The translations under genes were made by a program, and so were the position numbers. The notes below the pieces were generated by a model, which searched no databases, was not told the origin of the DNA, and was given only the letters and a program-made list of their open reading frames with translations. 64,000 bases of DNA from Catellatospora tritici. GTDB lineage: Bacteria > Actinomycetota > Actinomycetes > Mycobacteriales > Micromonosporaceae. Of this stretch, positions 32,228-41,632 are shown one piece after another. Within the stretch, counting starts at the first letter, position 1. The number at the start of each line of letters is the position of its first letter. The DNA is taken from NCBI RefSeq assembly GCF_019083965.1, contig NZ_JAHRCY010000004.1:327236-391235 (forward strand). The letters are read 5' to 3'.

Positions 32228-33865
32228 CTAGGCGAGCATGTTGTTGTCGAGGGTGTCGACGACGGTGAACAGCGTTCCGCCGTCGATGTGGTACTTCTGC
32301 GCCCACTGCAGCAGGCCGCGGCGCTTCTTGAACCAGTCGTCGTACTTGTCCTTGTCCTCGGGCGGCTGGTTGTCGATGAACGCCTCGAACATCTTCTTGA
32401 AGTCGGGGTCCTTCTCCAGCTGCGCCCAGGTCACCTTGCCGTCCTGTCCGGGCAGCTTGATCCGGCCCTGCTCGGCCAGGGCGTGGATGATGCCGGACAG
32501 CGCGATCGTCCGCGGGAACTTGTGCGGGTCGATGTCGTCGCCGGGTTTGACCTCGAGGAGGTCGAGCAGCTTGCCCTGCCAGTCGGGCAGCAGCCCCATC
32601 AGCTGGTCGACGGAGAGCTCGGTGAGTTTGCCGCCGGGCAGCAGTCCGGTGAGCTTCTCGGTCGCCAGGTCGACCGTGATGCTGAGGAAGAGTTGCGGGA
32701 AGAACTGGTTGCGCTTGGTGACGTCCTCGTAGTGGCTGTCGACCCAGTCGCCGAACTTCTTCAACCCGTCCATCGCGATCGCGTACTTGTTGACCCAGTC
32801 CTGCAGTTCGACGATGTTGTCGCTCGCGGGCGGCATCGGTCCGAGCAGCTTCGGCACGTTGGTGCGCAGGATGTCCTGCAGCAGCGGCTTGATCTGCTCG
32901 AACTCCTTCTCGTCGACGTTGCCCGGCAGGTTCTCGGCGAGCAGGTCCAGCAGGCGCTGGACCTCGGCCGGATCCTTGGTGTCGGCCAGGACCGTCTGCA
33001 GGACCTCCAGCGGGTACGAGTGCGAGCCGGGCACCGGCGCGCCCGCGTACAGGTTCATCAGCTTCTTCCAGCCGTCGGTGCCGATCGCGTTGAGGAAGTA
33101 CTTCGCGGCGGCCGGGTCGGCGGCGAGGTACTTCAGCAGCGCGTTGCGGGAGTCGGCGGGGATGTACTGGTGCTCGGGGCTGATCTCGTAGCCCCCGGAG
33201 ATGTGGCTGATCGCCTCGACGATCTTCGCGGCCGCCTCGGGCGTGATCAGGTTCTTGGCGAACGCGTACGCCAGCAGCTTGCCGTTGGCCGGGTCGCGCA
33301 GCAGCCGCGCGATGTCGTTGGGGTCCAGATTGTTGAACACCGCCGCGAGGTAGTACGGGTCGTTGCCGTGCAACCCGAGCTGCTCGGACACCCACTTGAT
33401 CACCGCCGGGTCGTTGGCGCCCGCCTTCGCCTTGGCGGCCAGGTCCGCGCCCGAGTCGTTGGTCAGGTTCGCGGCGAGGTTGCCCAGGGCGTCGTCGTCG
33501 GCATGGAACACCACCGGCCACTTCTGGCCCTGCGGCAGCGGGCCCTGCAGCGGCGGCCCCTGCTCGCCCGCGATCTGGAACCCCCGGCCGATGAGCTTCA
33601 CCCACGCGTCCAGGCGTGCCGCGTCGTTGGCCGTCGCGAGCAGCCTGGCGTCGACCGAGCCGGTCGTGCAGACGCCGCCCAGGCGTGCCCTGAGCGGCCC
33701 CAGGTCGATGTTCTGCCCGTCGTCGCGCGGCACGTTGCGGCTGAAGAAGGTCAGGATCGCCGGGCGCAGCTGCCCCAGGACGAGGTCGCGCAGGCCCTCG
33801 TCGGCCGGGACGCACCTGTTGGCGTACGCGAGCAGGTTCTCCGGGATCGCGGAACTGGTTCCCAT
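32228..33865 (-). CDS. Uncharacterised type VII-locus protein
   Basis: A 545-residue, mostly alpha-helical protein that I do not recognise. It lacks a signal peptide and membrane helices. Segments rich in aromatic, Lys and Asp residues (DDWFKKRRGLLQWAQKYHID near the C-terminus, and LLKYLAADPAAAKYFLNAIG) recur, suggesting helical repeats. It is encoded between two WXG-motif genes, 35 bases upstream of the one at 32192. Position and size would fit a secreted effector or a chaperone-like partner of a type VII system. No catalytic motif was seen. Confidence 0.75.
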   Translation of the reverse strand: MGTSSAIPENLLAYANRCVPADEGLRDLVLGQLRPAILTFFSRNVPRDDGQNIDLGPLRARLGGVCTTGSVDARLLATANDAARLDAWVKLIGRGFQIAGEQGPPLQGPLPQGQKWPVVFHADDDALGNLAANLTNDSGADLAAKAKAGANDPAVIKWVSEQLGLHGNDPYYLAAVFNNLDPNDIARLLRDPANGKLLAYAFAKNLITPEAAAKIVEAISHISGGYEISPEHQYIPADSRNALLKYLAADPAAAKYFLNAIGTDGWKKLMNLYAGAPVPGSHSYPLEVLQTVLADTKDPAEVQRLLDLLAENLPGNVDEKEFEQIKPLLQDILRTNVPKLLGPMPPASDNIVELQDWVNKYAIAMDGLKKFGDWVDSHYEDVTKRNQFFPQLFLSITVDLATEKLTGLLPGGKLTELSVDQLMGLLPDWQGKLLDLLEVKPGDDIDPHKFPRTIALSGIIHALAEQGRIKLPGQDGKVTWAQLEKDPDFKKMFEAFIDNQPPEDKDKYDDWFKKRRGLLQWAQKYHIDGGTLFTVVDTLDNNMLA

Positions 33866-33875
33866 CGTCGCGGCC

Positions 33876-34178
33876 TCAGCGGTGCCGCAGGTTGGCGTCG
33901 TGGGCCTGCTGGGTGGTGCGGTCCAGCACCCGCAGCACGTCGCGCAGGTCCTCCTCCAGCGCCATCAGCGCCTTCTGCTGACGGTTGAAGTCGCTGTCGA
34001 AATCGCGGCGGTACTTGCCCTGCCAGCTCAGGCCCGGCTGGTCGCCGAGCTGGCGGCGTCGCTCGCCGCGCCGCTGCTCGATGACCTGATGGGTCCGGTC
34101 CACGGCCGCGACCAGCGCCGCGCGGAGCTGATCGGCGGAGGCGTAGTCATAGTTGACCCGCTCGTACGGCTCGACCAT
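33876..34178 (-). CDS. Small WXG-motif protein, second ESX-like partner
   Basis: A 100-residue protein with a helical N-terminal part (ADQLRAALVAAVDRTHQVIEQRR), a W-Q-G turn in LSWQGKYRRDFDSDF, and a second long helix. It is thus similar in layout to WXG100 proteins, although slightly longer and more basic. GGGAGG precedes the ATG at 34178 by six bases. It lies 10 bases from the 545-residue protein gene. Together with the protein at 31917-32192 it may form a heterodimeric substrate. Confidence 0.75.
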   Translation of the reverse strand: MVEPYERVNYDYASADQLRAALVAAVDRTHQVIEQRRGERRRQLGDQPGLSWQGKYRRDFDSDFNRQQKALMALEEDLRDVLRVLDRTTQQAHDANLRHR

Positions 34179-34249
34179 CGCGATCCTCCCCAGGCGCCTC
34201 GACTGTCCGATGCCGAGACTCGCAGTCGGCCATGGGCCCGGTCGACCGG

Positions 34250-34275
34250 CGGCGGATGTAAATCGACATCCGCCG
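34250..34275 (-). terminator. Hairpin after the type VII ATPase gene
   Basis: A 10-bp perfect stem (CGGCGGATGT at 34250-34259, complement at 34266-34275) with a 6-nt A-rich loop lies 15 bases past the stop of the ATPase gene. Confidence 0.6.
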
Positions 34276-34290
34276 ACGGCGGTAGGCGGC

Positions 34291-37200
34291 CTACAACCCC
34301 GGTGGTAGGGCGAGCTGGATCCCGTCCACCGTCCCGTTGGCCACGAGGTACCCGCGGCCGGGCAGCGGCGCCATCCGGTCGTGCCGGGGCAGGGCCACCC
34401 CGAGCAGGTCACCGTCGAGGTCGTGGTCGGGCACCAGCAGCACGCCGGTACGGCAGTCGCGTACGCGCTGGATCCAGCCGCCGTACGCCCGCCGCATGCC
34501 CTCGGCCCGCCCCGCCGCGACCAGGTGCCGCCCGGGGCCGCCGCTGGCCAGCCAGGTGTCCAGCATGTCGCCGACCTGGTCGGTGACCGCCTCGGCGTCG
34601 TCGACCAGCAGCAGCGTCGGCCGGTCGGTGGCCGACAGCACCGAGCGCAGCGAGTCGTGGTCGGCGCAGGAGCGCACGCGCGGGTCCACCTCGCGCAGCG
34701 GCGAGCGGCGCGGTGTGAACGCCACCACCGCGGGGGCCGGATCGGCGGCCAGCGCCGCCAGCGCGATCGTGCACAGCGCGGTGCTGCGACCCGACCGCGA
34801 CGGGCCGGTGACGACCGCGTGCTCCTGCTCGTACAGGCTGAGGCCGGTGGCCGACAGCGACTCGGCGCCGACGCCGATCGGCAGCGACCACGGCTCCGCG
34901 CCCAGCTCCGCCCTGACCCCGAGCTCGGACAGCCGGACCTGCGGCGGCAGCGCCCCGACCGACAGCGCGCTGCGCCGCGCCCCGGGGTACGCGGCGCCGA
35001 CTGCGGCCACCGCTTCGGCCAGCTCGCCACCCGGACAGGCCAGCTGCACCACCTGCCGGGTCGCGGCGACCACGGCCCGGCCCGGCGTGAACGCGGGCAC
35101 CGCCACCCGGGGCACGTCGAAGACGCCGTACTCGTTCGGGTCGGCCAGGCGCAGCAGCAGTTTCTGCTGGGTGGACGCGGCCCACGGGCCGGGCACGGCC
35201 CCGGAGCGGTCCGAGGTCGCGGCGAGGTGCACCCCGACGGCCGGACCGTCGGCGTACACCCGCGACAGCTCCTCGGCCAGCGCCATCCCGGCCACGTCCC
35301 GGTTGTAGTCGGCCAGCAGCGCGCCCACGTTGTCGATCAGCACCAGCCACGGCGTCTGCGGCGCACCGGCCTTGCGGGCGTCCAGTTCCCGGCGCAGCAG
35401 CCGGATCAGCCGCGACTGCCGCTCCCGGTCGGCCGCCCCGATGTAGGCGCCCGTGTGCGGCAGCCGCTCCAGCGGCGCCAGCTCACCGGCGCCCAGGTCC
35501 AGTACGTACAGGTGCTGGCGGTCCGGCGGGGCGGCCGTGGCGGCGGCCAGGGCCAGCGTCGCCAGGGCGGTCGTGGTTCCGGCGCCGACCGCCCCGTACA
35601 CCAGCAGGTTCCCGGCGTCGAGGTCCCAGCCGACCGGGTACTGCGCCTGCCGGTCCGGATCGTCGGCCAGCGCGATCGCGGGCCGCCCGGACAGATCGGT
35701 CTGCAGGCCCCGGTGCACCGGGCCCAGCTCGTCGAGGGTGACGACGGCGGGCAGCGGATCCGGCCACGGCCTGCGCGCCGGGGCGATCGCCGCCGCCTGG
35801 CACGCCGCCTGGGCCGCACCCACGATCCGCAGCAGATCGTGCTCGCCGTCGGTGTCGGCGGCCTCCGCACGCGCCGCCGGGACCAGCCCGAACGGCACCA
35901 CCGCCACCGCCGAGGAGGCCGAGTCGGTCGGAGTCACCCCCGTCGACAGCGCCGTCTGCACCGGCAGCATCTCCCGGGCGCTGAGCCGGTAGTAGGCCCG
36001 GCCCCACTGGCGGCTGCCGATGCCCGCCGCCACCGGGCTGTCGATCACGTCGAGGGAGTCGCCGGTGCTCTCCAGCCGCAGCGCGATCCGCAGCTTCACG
36101 TTGTTCTTGATCGCGTCACTGACCGAACCCGCCGGACGTTGCGTCGCCATGATCAGGTGCATGCCCAGGCTGCGACCCCGCTGCGCGATGCTCACCAGCG
36201 AGTCCACGAAGTCCGGCAGCGACTTGACCAGCGTCGCGAACTCGTCGATCACCACCACCAGCCGCGGCATCGGCTCCAGCTCCGGCCGCTGCGTACGCCG
36301 CAGCCGCTGGTAGTCGCGCACGTGGCTGACCCCGGCGTCGCGCAGCGCGTGCTCGCGATACTTCAGCTCCGCCTCCATGCACCGCAGCGCCCGCTCGCCC
36401 AACTGCTCGTCCAGGTCGGTCACCAGGCCCACCACGTGCGGCAGCCGGGCGCACTCGTCCAGCGCCCCGCCGCCCTTGTAGTCGACCAGCACGAACGTCA
36501 GATGCTGCGGATCGGTCTCCACCGCCATCGCCGCGATCATCGTGCGCAGCAGTTCGCTCTTGCCCGACCCGGTGGTGCCCGCGATCAGGCCGTGCGGGCC
36601 GTCGTCGTCCAGGTCGATGCCGAACAGCTCCCGCTCGCTGACCCCCAGCACCGCCCGCACCCGCAGCGCGTCGGCGTTGGCGCCCCAGCGGGCCGCCAAC
36701 GCACCCCCGCTGACCTCGGGCAGACCGAGCAGCGGCAGCAGGTTGATCCGGTCGGGCAGGCCCGCGCCGTCGGTGGGCAGCTCCGGGTCGTCGAACCGGG
36801 CCAGGGCGCGCGCGGTACGGCGGGCGTACCGCTCGGCCATGCCCTGCAGCAGGATCCCGGTGACCTCCGCACCGGTGGTGACCTGCGACAGACGTCCGGT
36901 ACGGTCCCCGCCCACCGTCAGCACCGAGGTGCACAGCGCGGGCAGCCGGTCGGTGAGCACGATCGCCCCGCACGGCACCGCGCCCGTGGCCAGCAGCTCG
37001 CGCAGCGGACACGGCCGCCCTTCCAGTAGCGCGGCCCCGTCGACCACCACGAGCAGCACCTGTCGTCGCTGCCGCTCCTCGGGTGCCCCGGCCGCCAGCA
37101 ACGCGCGGGCCAGCGACGACGACTGCTCGTCGCCGACCGCCACCAGCCGCGCCGTGCCCGCTCGCGGCTGGGTGCCGTGCGGGATCCACTTCGTCCAGTC

Positions 37201-38493
37201 CCAGTCGGCGGCGCGGTCGGTGTCGGTGAACACCGCCACCGTCACGTCGGCGGGGCCGCTGGTCACCACGGCCTGGCACAGCAGCGACCGGGCCACGGCC
37301 AGCGCCGCCGACCGGTCGCCCTGCAACCCGACCACGGCTCCGGCGGCGGCCGACACCAGCACCGGCACCTGCGGCAACACCTCCGGCATGCCCAGTTCCC
37401 GCACGGCGGCCGGGTCGGGTTCCTGGCCGCCCTCGGCCACCAGCACCGGTTGCCACTGCTGGTCGGCGACGCCGACGCTGAGCTGGAGGAAGTCGGGGGA
37501 GTCGGGACGGCGCTCCCACAGCCGTACGCCCGGACTCTGGGCGAGGGCCAGCAGCTCAGCCGGGTCAGGGCCGTACGCGCGCCGGGCCCGGATCTCGGCG
37601 ACCCGCAGCGCGGCCAGCCGCGTACGTGCCGCCTCCAGCGCCTTGGCGTGGTCGCGGCGACCGCGACGCAGGCTGATCCGGCCACGGGTGCGCTGCTCGA
37701 CGAACTCGCCGATGAACATCATCGGGCTCAGCAGCGCGAACAGCGCGTACCGCCAGTCGCCCAGCACCATCACCATGACCACGGCCATGACCAGCGGACC
37801 GAAGAACAGCGCCAGGTTGAACGGGGTGCGGTGCGGCGACGGCGGCGCCCCCGGCACCCGCACCGCCTCGGCCGTCGCGGCCACGGCCGGTCGGGGCGGC
37901 CGGTTGAACGGCATCGTGCCGCCGGGACGGGCCTCGCGCACCGGGTTGACGTGCTGGACCCGTTCCAGGCGGGTCGACGGCAGCACCCGGACCAGCACCT
38001 GCCCGGCCAGGCAGATCACGTCGTCGGCGCCGACGGTCACCGGCCCCGTGATCCGTTCCCCGTCGACGTCGGTGCCGTTGAGCGAGGACAGGTCGCTGAC
38101 CTGGACCCGGCCGTCGAGGGCCACGTCCAGGGCGCAGTGCACGCGGGACACGTCCGGGGCGGCCAGGCGGATCCCGGCCTCGGGGGCGCGGCCGAGGGTC
38201 GTCCGCCCCGTGTGCAGCGGCACCGACCGGCCCGCCTCCAGGCCGCCGACCACGCGCAGCACCGCCAGCGGCGGCGGCGCCACGGTCGGCTCCGCCCCGG
38301 CCGCGCTCACCTGCGAACCGGACACCAGCCCGGACTCGACCAGCGCCGTCTCGGCCCGGCTGACCTTGCCGTCGACCAGCAGGTCACCGCCCAGGCCCAG
38401 CGCCGCCGCCAGATCGGCCACCGTCGCGTCCGGACGGCCCAGCCGCAGCTCCAGCTCATGTTCAGTCTCGGCCAGGCGAAAGACGAATCGCAT
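34291..38493 (-). CDS. Type VII secretion ATPase, EssC/EccC-like with N-terminal FHA domain
   Basis: A 1400-residue FtsK/SpoIIIE-type ATPase. A ubiquitin-like N-terminus (1-65) is followed by an FHA domain (about 78-165) with its core residues LGR, SRVH and SSLNGT, as in Firmicute EssC. Two transmembrane helices follow near 225-265. Three ATPase modules then follow. The first has an intact Walker A (GTTGSGKS, Lys645) and LVVVIDEF Walker B. The second (GAVGAGTT) and third (GPSRSGRS) lack the Walker lysine. GGGGAGG precedes the ATG at 38493. The protein should drive export of WXG100 substrates. No EccB, EccD, EccE or MycP gene is nearby. Confidence 0.92.
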   Translation of the reverse strand: MRFVFRLAETEHELELRLGRPDATVADLAAALGLGGDLLVDGKVSRAETALVESGLVSGSQVSAAGAEPTVAPPPLAVLRVVGGLEAGRSVPLHTGRTTLGRAPEAGIRLAAPDVSRVHCALDVALDGRVQVSDLSSLNGTDVDGERITGPVTVGADDVICLAGQVLVRVLPSTRLERVQHVNPVREARPGGTMPFNRPPRPAVAATAEAVRVPGAPPSPHRTPFNLALFFGPLVMAVVMVMVLGDWRYALFALLSPMMFIGEFVEQRTRGRISLRRGRRDHAKALEAARTRLAALRVAEIRARRAYGPDPAELLALAQSPGVRLWERRPDSPDFLQLSVGVADQQWQPVLVAEGGQEPDPAAVRELGMPEVLPQVPVLVSAAAGAVVGLQGDRSAALAVARSLLCQAVVTSGPADVTVAVFTDTDRAADWDWTKWIPHGTQPRAGTARLVAVGDEQSSSLARALLAAGAPEERQRRQVLLVVVDGAALLEGRPCPLRELLATGAVPCGAIVLTDRLPALCTSVLTVGGDRTGRLSQVTTGAEVTGILLQGMAERYARRTARALARFDDPELPTDGAGLPDRINLLPLLGLPEVSGGALAARWGANADALRVRAVLGVSERELFGIDLDDDGPHGLIAGTTGSGKSELLRTMIAAMAVETDPQHLTFVLVDYKGGGALDECARLPHVVGLVTDLDEQLGERALRCMEAELKYREHALRDAGVSHVRDYQRLRRTQRPELEPMPRLVVVIDEFATLVKSLPDFVDSLVSIAQRGRSLGMHLIMATQRPAGSVSDAIKNNVKLRIALRLESTGDSLDVIDSPVAAGIGSRQWGRAYYRLSAREMLPVQTALSTGVTPTDSASSAVAVVPFGLVPAARAEAADTDGEHDLLRIVGAAQAACQAAAIAPARRPWPDPLPAVVTLDELGPVHRGLQTDLSGRPAIALADDPDRQAQYPVGWDLDAGNLLVYGAVGAGTTTALATLALAAATAAPPDRQHLYVLDLGAGELAPLERLPHTGAYIGAADRERQSRLIRLLRRELDARKAGAPQTPWLVLIDNVGALLADYNRDVAGMALAEELSRVYADGPAVGVHLAATSDRSGAVPGPWAASTQQKLLLRLADPNEYGVFDVPRVAVPAFTPGRAVVAATRQVVQLACPGGELAEAVAAVGAAYPGARRSALSVGALPPQVRLSELGVRAELGAEPWSLPIGVGAESLSATGLSLYEQEHAVVTGPSRSGRSTALCTIALAALAADPAPAVVAFTPRRSPLREVDPRVRSCADHDSLRSVLSATDRPTLLLVDDAEAVTDQVGDMLDTWLASGGPGRHLVAAGRAEGMRRAYGGWIQRVRDCRTGVLLVPDHDLDGDLLGVALPRHDRMAPLPGRGYLVANGTVDGIQLALPPGL

Positions 38494-38636
38494 CGCCGCA
38501 CCACCTCCCCGGCCACATGGTGGCAGCGGCCGGGCCGCGAGCGCGTGCAACCGCGGCGGGCCGTCGCGGTCCATCCTCCGGAGTAGACACTCAACCGAGA
38601 GGTGTAGGGCAGCCCGCTCTCCGTTGCCCAAGATCG

Positions 38637-38700
38637 GTGCGGTCTCCGGGAAAGTGCCGGAATTCCGCCCAGGATTCGTGCACTTTCCCCGAGACCGCAC
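38637..38700. repeat. Near-perfect palindrome, copy 2
   Basis: Arms of 21 bp (38637-38657 and 38680-38700, one mismatch) around a 22-nt centre. The sequence GGGAAAGTGCCGGAAT and the closing TTTCCCCGAgAC are shared with the palindrome at 68-127. It lies between the aldo/keto reductase stop-distal region and the type VII ATPase promoter (38494-38751). Nothing else is evident in that 258-bp gap. Confidence 0.75.
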
Positions 38701-38751
38701 GATCGAGCGGGCTCTGGCCGCCGACGGCGCCGGTCGGGTGCGGAGGCGTCG

Positions 38752-39582
38752 TCAGTGCCCGAACGCGTCGGAGTCGGCGGCGGCCTGCTCGCCCCGGTCG
38801 AGCCCGGAGATGAGCGCCATCTCGGCGTCGGTCAGCGCGAAGTCGAACACGGCGAGGTTCTCGCGCATCCGCTGCGGGTGGGCCGACTTCGGCACGGTGC
38901 TCAGGCCCAGCTGCAGGTGCCAGCGCAGCACCACCTGGGCCGGGGTGCGCCCGTGCGCCTTGGCCGCGTCCACGATCACGGGCTCCTCCAGCAGCTCCGT
39001 GCCCCGTCCGAGCGGGCTCCACGTCTGCGTGACGACGGCGTGCTCGACGTGGAACTCCCGCGCCTGCGCACGCGTCGTGTACGGGCTGAGCTGGATCTGG
39101 TTGACATCGGGCAGTTCGCCCGTCTCGTCCAGCAGCCGCCGCAGGTGCGCGGGCTTGAAGTTGGACACCCCGACCGCCCGCAGCCGACCCTCGGCCAGCA
39201 GGTCCAGCATGCCCCGCCAGGCGTCCACATAGCGGTCCTGCTCCGGGTTGGGCCAATGGATCAGGAGCAGGTCGACGTAGTCCAGGCCCAGTCGCCGCGC
39301 CGAGCCGTCGAACGCCTCGCGGACCAGGTCGCGCCCGTGCCACTGCGCGTTGAACTTCGTCGTGACGAACAGCTGCTCGCGAGGCAGCCCGCAGTCGCGG
39401 ACACCCTGGCCGACACCGCGCTCGTTGCCGTAGTTCTCGGCCGTGTCGAACAGCCGGTACCCCGCCTCGACCGCCGCCACCACACTGCGCGCGGCCTGCG
39501 CGTCGTCCATGGGCCAGGTGCCCAGTCCAAGGCGGGGCATCACGGCCCCGCGCGCCAGCCGCACCGTCGTCGCGTCACTCAT
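38752..39582 (-). CDS. Aldo/keto reductase
   Basis: A 276-residue NADPH-dependent aldo/keto reductase with a complete catalytic tetrad: Asp and Tyr in FDTAENYGNE, Lys in VTTKFN and His in LLIHWPNP. The phosphate-binding tail VPKSAHPQRMREN is also present. It resembles 2,5-diketo-gluconate reductases. I chose the ATG at 39582 with GAGGA eight bases upstream, not an ATG nine bases earlier. It is a single gene, divergent from the CPBP protease gene. Confidence 0.92.
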   Translation of the reverse strand: MSDATTVRLARGAVMPRLGLGTWPMDDAQAARSVVAAVEAGYRLFDTAENYGNERGVGQGVRDCGLPREQLFVTTKFNAQWHGRDLVREAFDGSARRLGLDYVDLLLIHWPNPEQDRYVDAWRGMLDLLAEGRLRAVGVSNFKPAHLRRLLDETGELPDVNQIQLSPYTTRAQAREFHVEHAVVTQTWSPLGRGTELLEEPVIVDAAKAHGRTPAQVVLRWHLQLGLSTVPKSAHPQRMRENLAVFDFALTDAEMALISGLDRGEQAAADSDAFGH

Positions 39583-39656
39583 GCCCACCATCCTCGCGTA
39601 CGGACTGGCCGAACAGGCGTTGTGGCCGCAGCGCGGCGCCGGGAAGATCATCCCCC

Positions 39657-40520
39657 GTGCGCGTTCTCGCTGAAGTCCTGACCCACATCCTGCTCGGCCT
39701 GGTCGCCAGCGCTGCGGCGGTCAACGCGGTCCGGTCGGTCCGTCGCCGCGGACTGCTGGTGCAGCGGTTGACCGCCGATCCGTCCCTGCGGCCGAAGGTG
39801 TACCGCCGCATGATCGTCCTGTCCTGGGCGACCGCGGCGCTGGTGCCCCTCGCGGTGCTCGTGAGCCCTGACCTCACCGCGCCCGACGCGGGCTGGACGA
39901 TGCCCGGCGGCGACGGCCTCGACTACGCACTGGCGGCCCTCATGATGCTGGCACTGCTGTCGGGCACGCTCGGGCTGCGTCGTCGGCTGCGCCGGGGAAA
40001 CGGAGCACCGGTGCCTGCCGGGATGACCGTGCTCCTGCCGCGCGATCGGCACGAGCGGCTGTTGGCGGCGCTGGTGGCGGTTTCGGCGGGGGTCACCGAG
40101 GAGGTGGTGTTCCGGGGGCTGCTCATCGGCGCGGTCGCCGAGCAGTATCAGCTGCCCGTCGCCCTGACCGCGTCGGCCAGCGCCGTGCTGTTCCTGGCCG
40201 GGCATGCCTACCAGGGCCGCCGTGGCCTGTTCGGCGTCGCCTACCTCACGGTGCTGTTCACCGCCCTCTACCTGGCCTCGGGCAGCATCCTGCTGGGGAT
40301 CGCCGTGCACGTCTGCCACGACCTGGCCGTGTTCCTCCTGGTCCCCGCACAGGTCAGCCCGAAGCCCCGGGTGGAGGCGCCGGCAGTGGCGCAGGCGTCG
40401 GCCGAGGCGGTGCCGCAGGCGTCGGCCGAGGCGGTGCCGCAGGCGTCGGGGCCGAGCGCGGATGAGCAGCTGGAGCCGCCGGCTGTTCCGGCGCTGCGGG
40501 CGTCGGCGCCCGGCATGTGA
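39657..40520 (+). CDS. CPBP-family intramembrane protease
   Basis: A 287-residue membrane protein of the CPBP (Abi/CAAX-like) family. The metal-binding motif is EEVVFRG near residue 148, with a later helix containing FLAGHAYQG and a third with [11 protein letters not shown], as in Rce1-like proteases. The GTG at 39657 has no clear ribosome-binding site. The C-terminal tail has an 8-residue repeat, QASAEAVP, encoded by a 24-bp tandem repeat. In bacteria the family takes part in prenyl-protein-like or bacteriocin-related processing. The target is unknown. Confidence 0.85.
   Translation: MRVLAEVLTHILLGLVASAAAVNAVRSVRRRGLLVQRLTADPSLRPKVYRRMIVLSWATAALVPLAVLVSPDLTAPDAGWTMPGGDGLDYALAALMMLALLSGTLGLRRRLRRGNGAPVPAGMTVLLPRDRHERLLAALVAVSAGVTEEVVFRGLLIGAVAEQYQLPVALTASASAVLFLAGHAYQGRRGLFGVAYLTVLFTALYLASGSILLGIAVHVCHDLAVFLLVPAQVSPKPRVEAPAVAQASAEAVPQASAEAVPQASGPSADEQLEPPAVPALRASAPGM
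40391..40449 (+). repeat. 24-bp tandem repeat inside the CPBP gene
   Basis: Two exact 24-bp units and an 11-base partial unit (start GCAGGCGTCGG) lie head to tail, encoding QASAEAVP units of the cytoplasmic tail. Repeat number may vary between strains. Confidence 0.85.
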
Positions 40521-40570
40521 TCTTCGTCGGGTCGGGAAGCGATCCGGGCCGGGCAGGGTTCACCATCCTC

Positions 40571-41576
<1,006 letters not shown>

Positions 41577-41591
41577 CGGCCGCTTCGCGCG

Positions 41592-41630
41592 GAACGGGCA
41601 GCCCGGTCGAGCGATCGGGGCTGCCCGTTC
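41592..41630. terminator. Bidirectional hairpin terminator
   Basis: A perfect 13-bp stem (GAACGGGCAGCCC at 41592-41604, complement at 41618-41630) lies between the convergent oxidoreductase and SARP genes. Confidence 0.8.
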
Positions 41631-41632
41631 GG

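Noticed and set aside
40391..40449. Tandem repeats as a CRISPR array
   Set aside because: The units are directly adjacent without spacers, are inside a coding frame and encode an 8-residue protein repeat.
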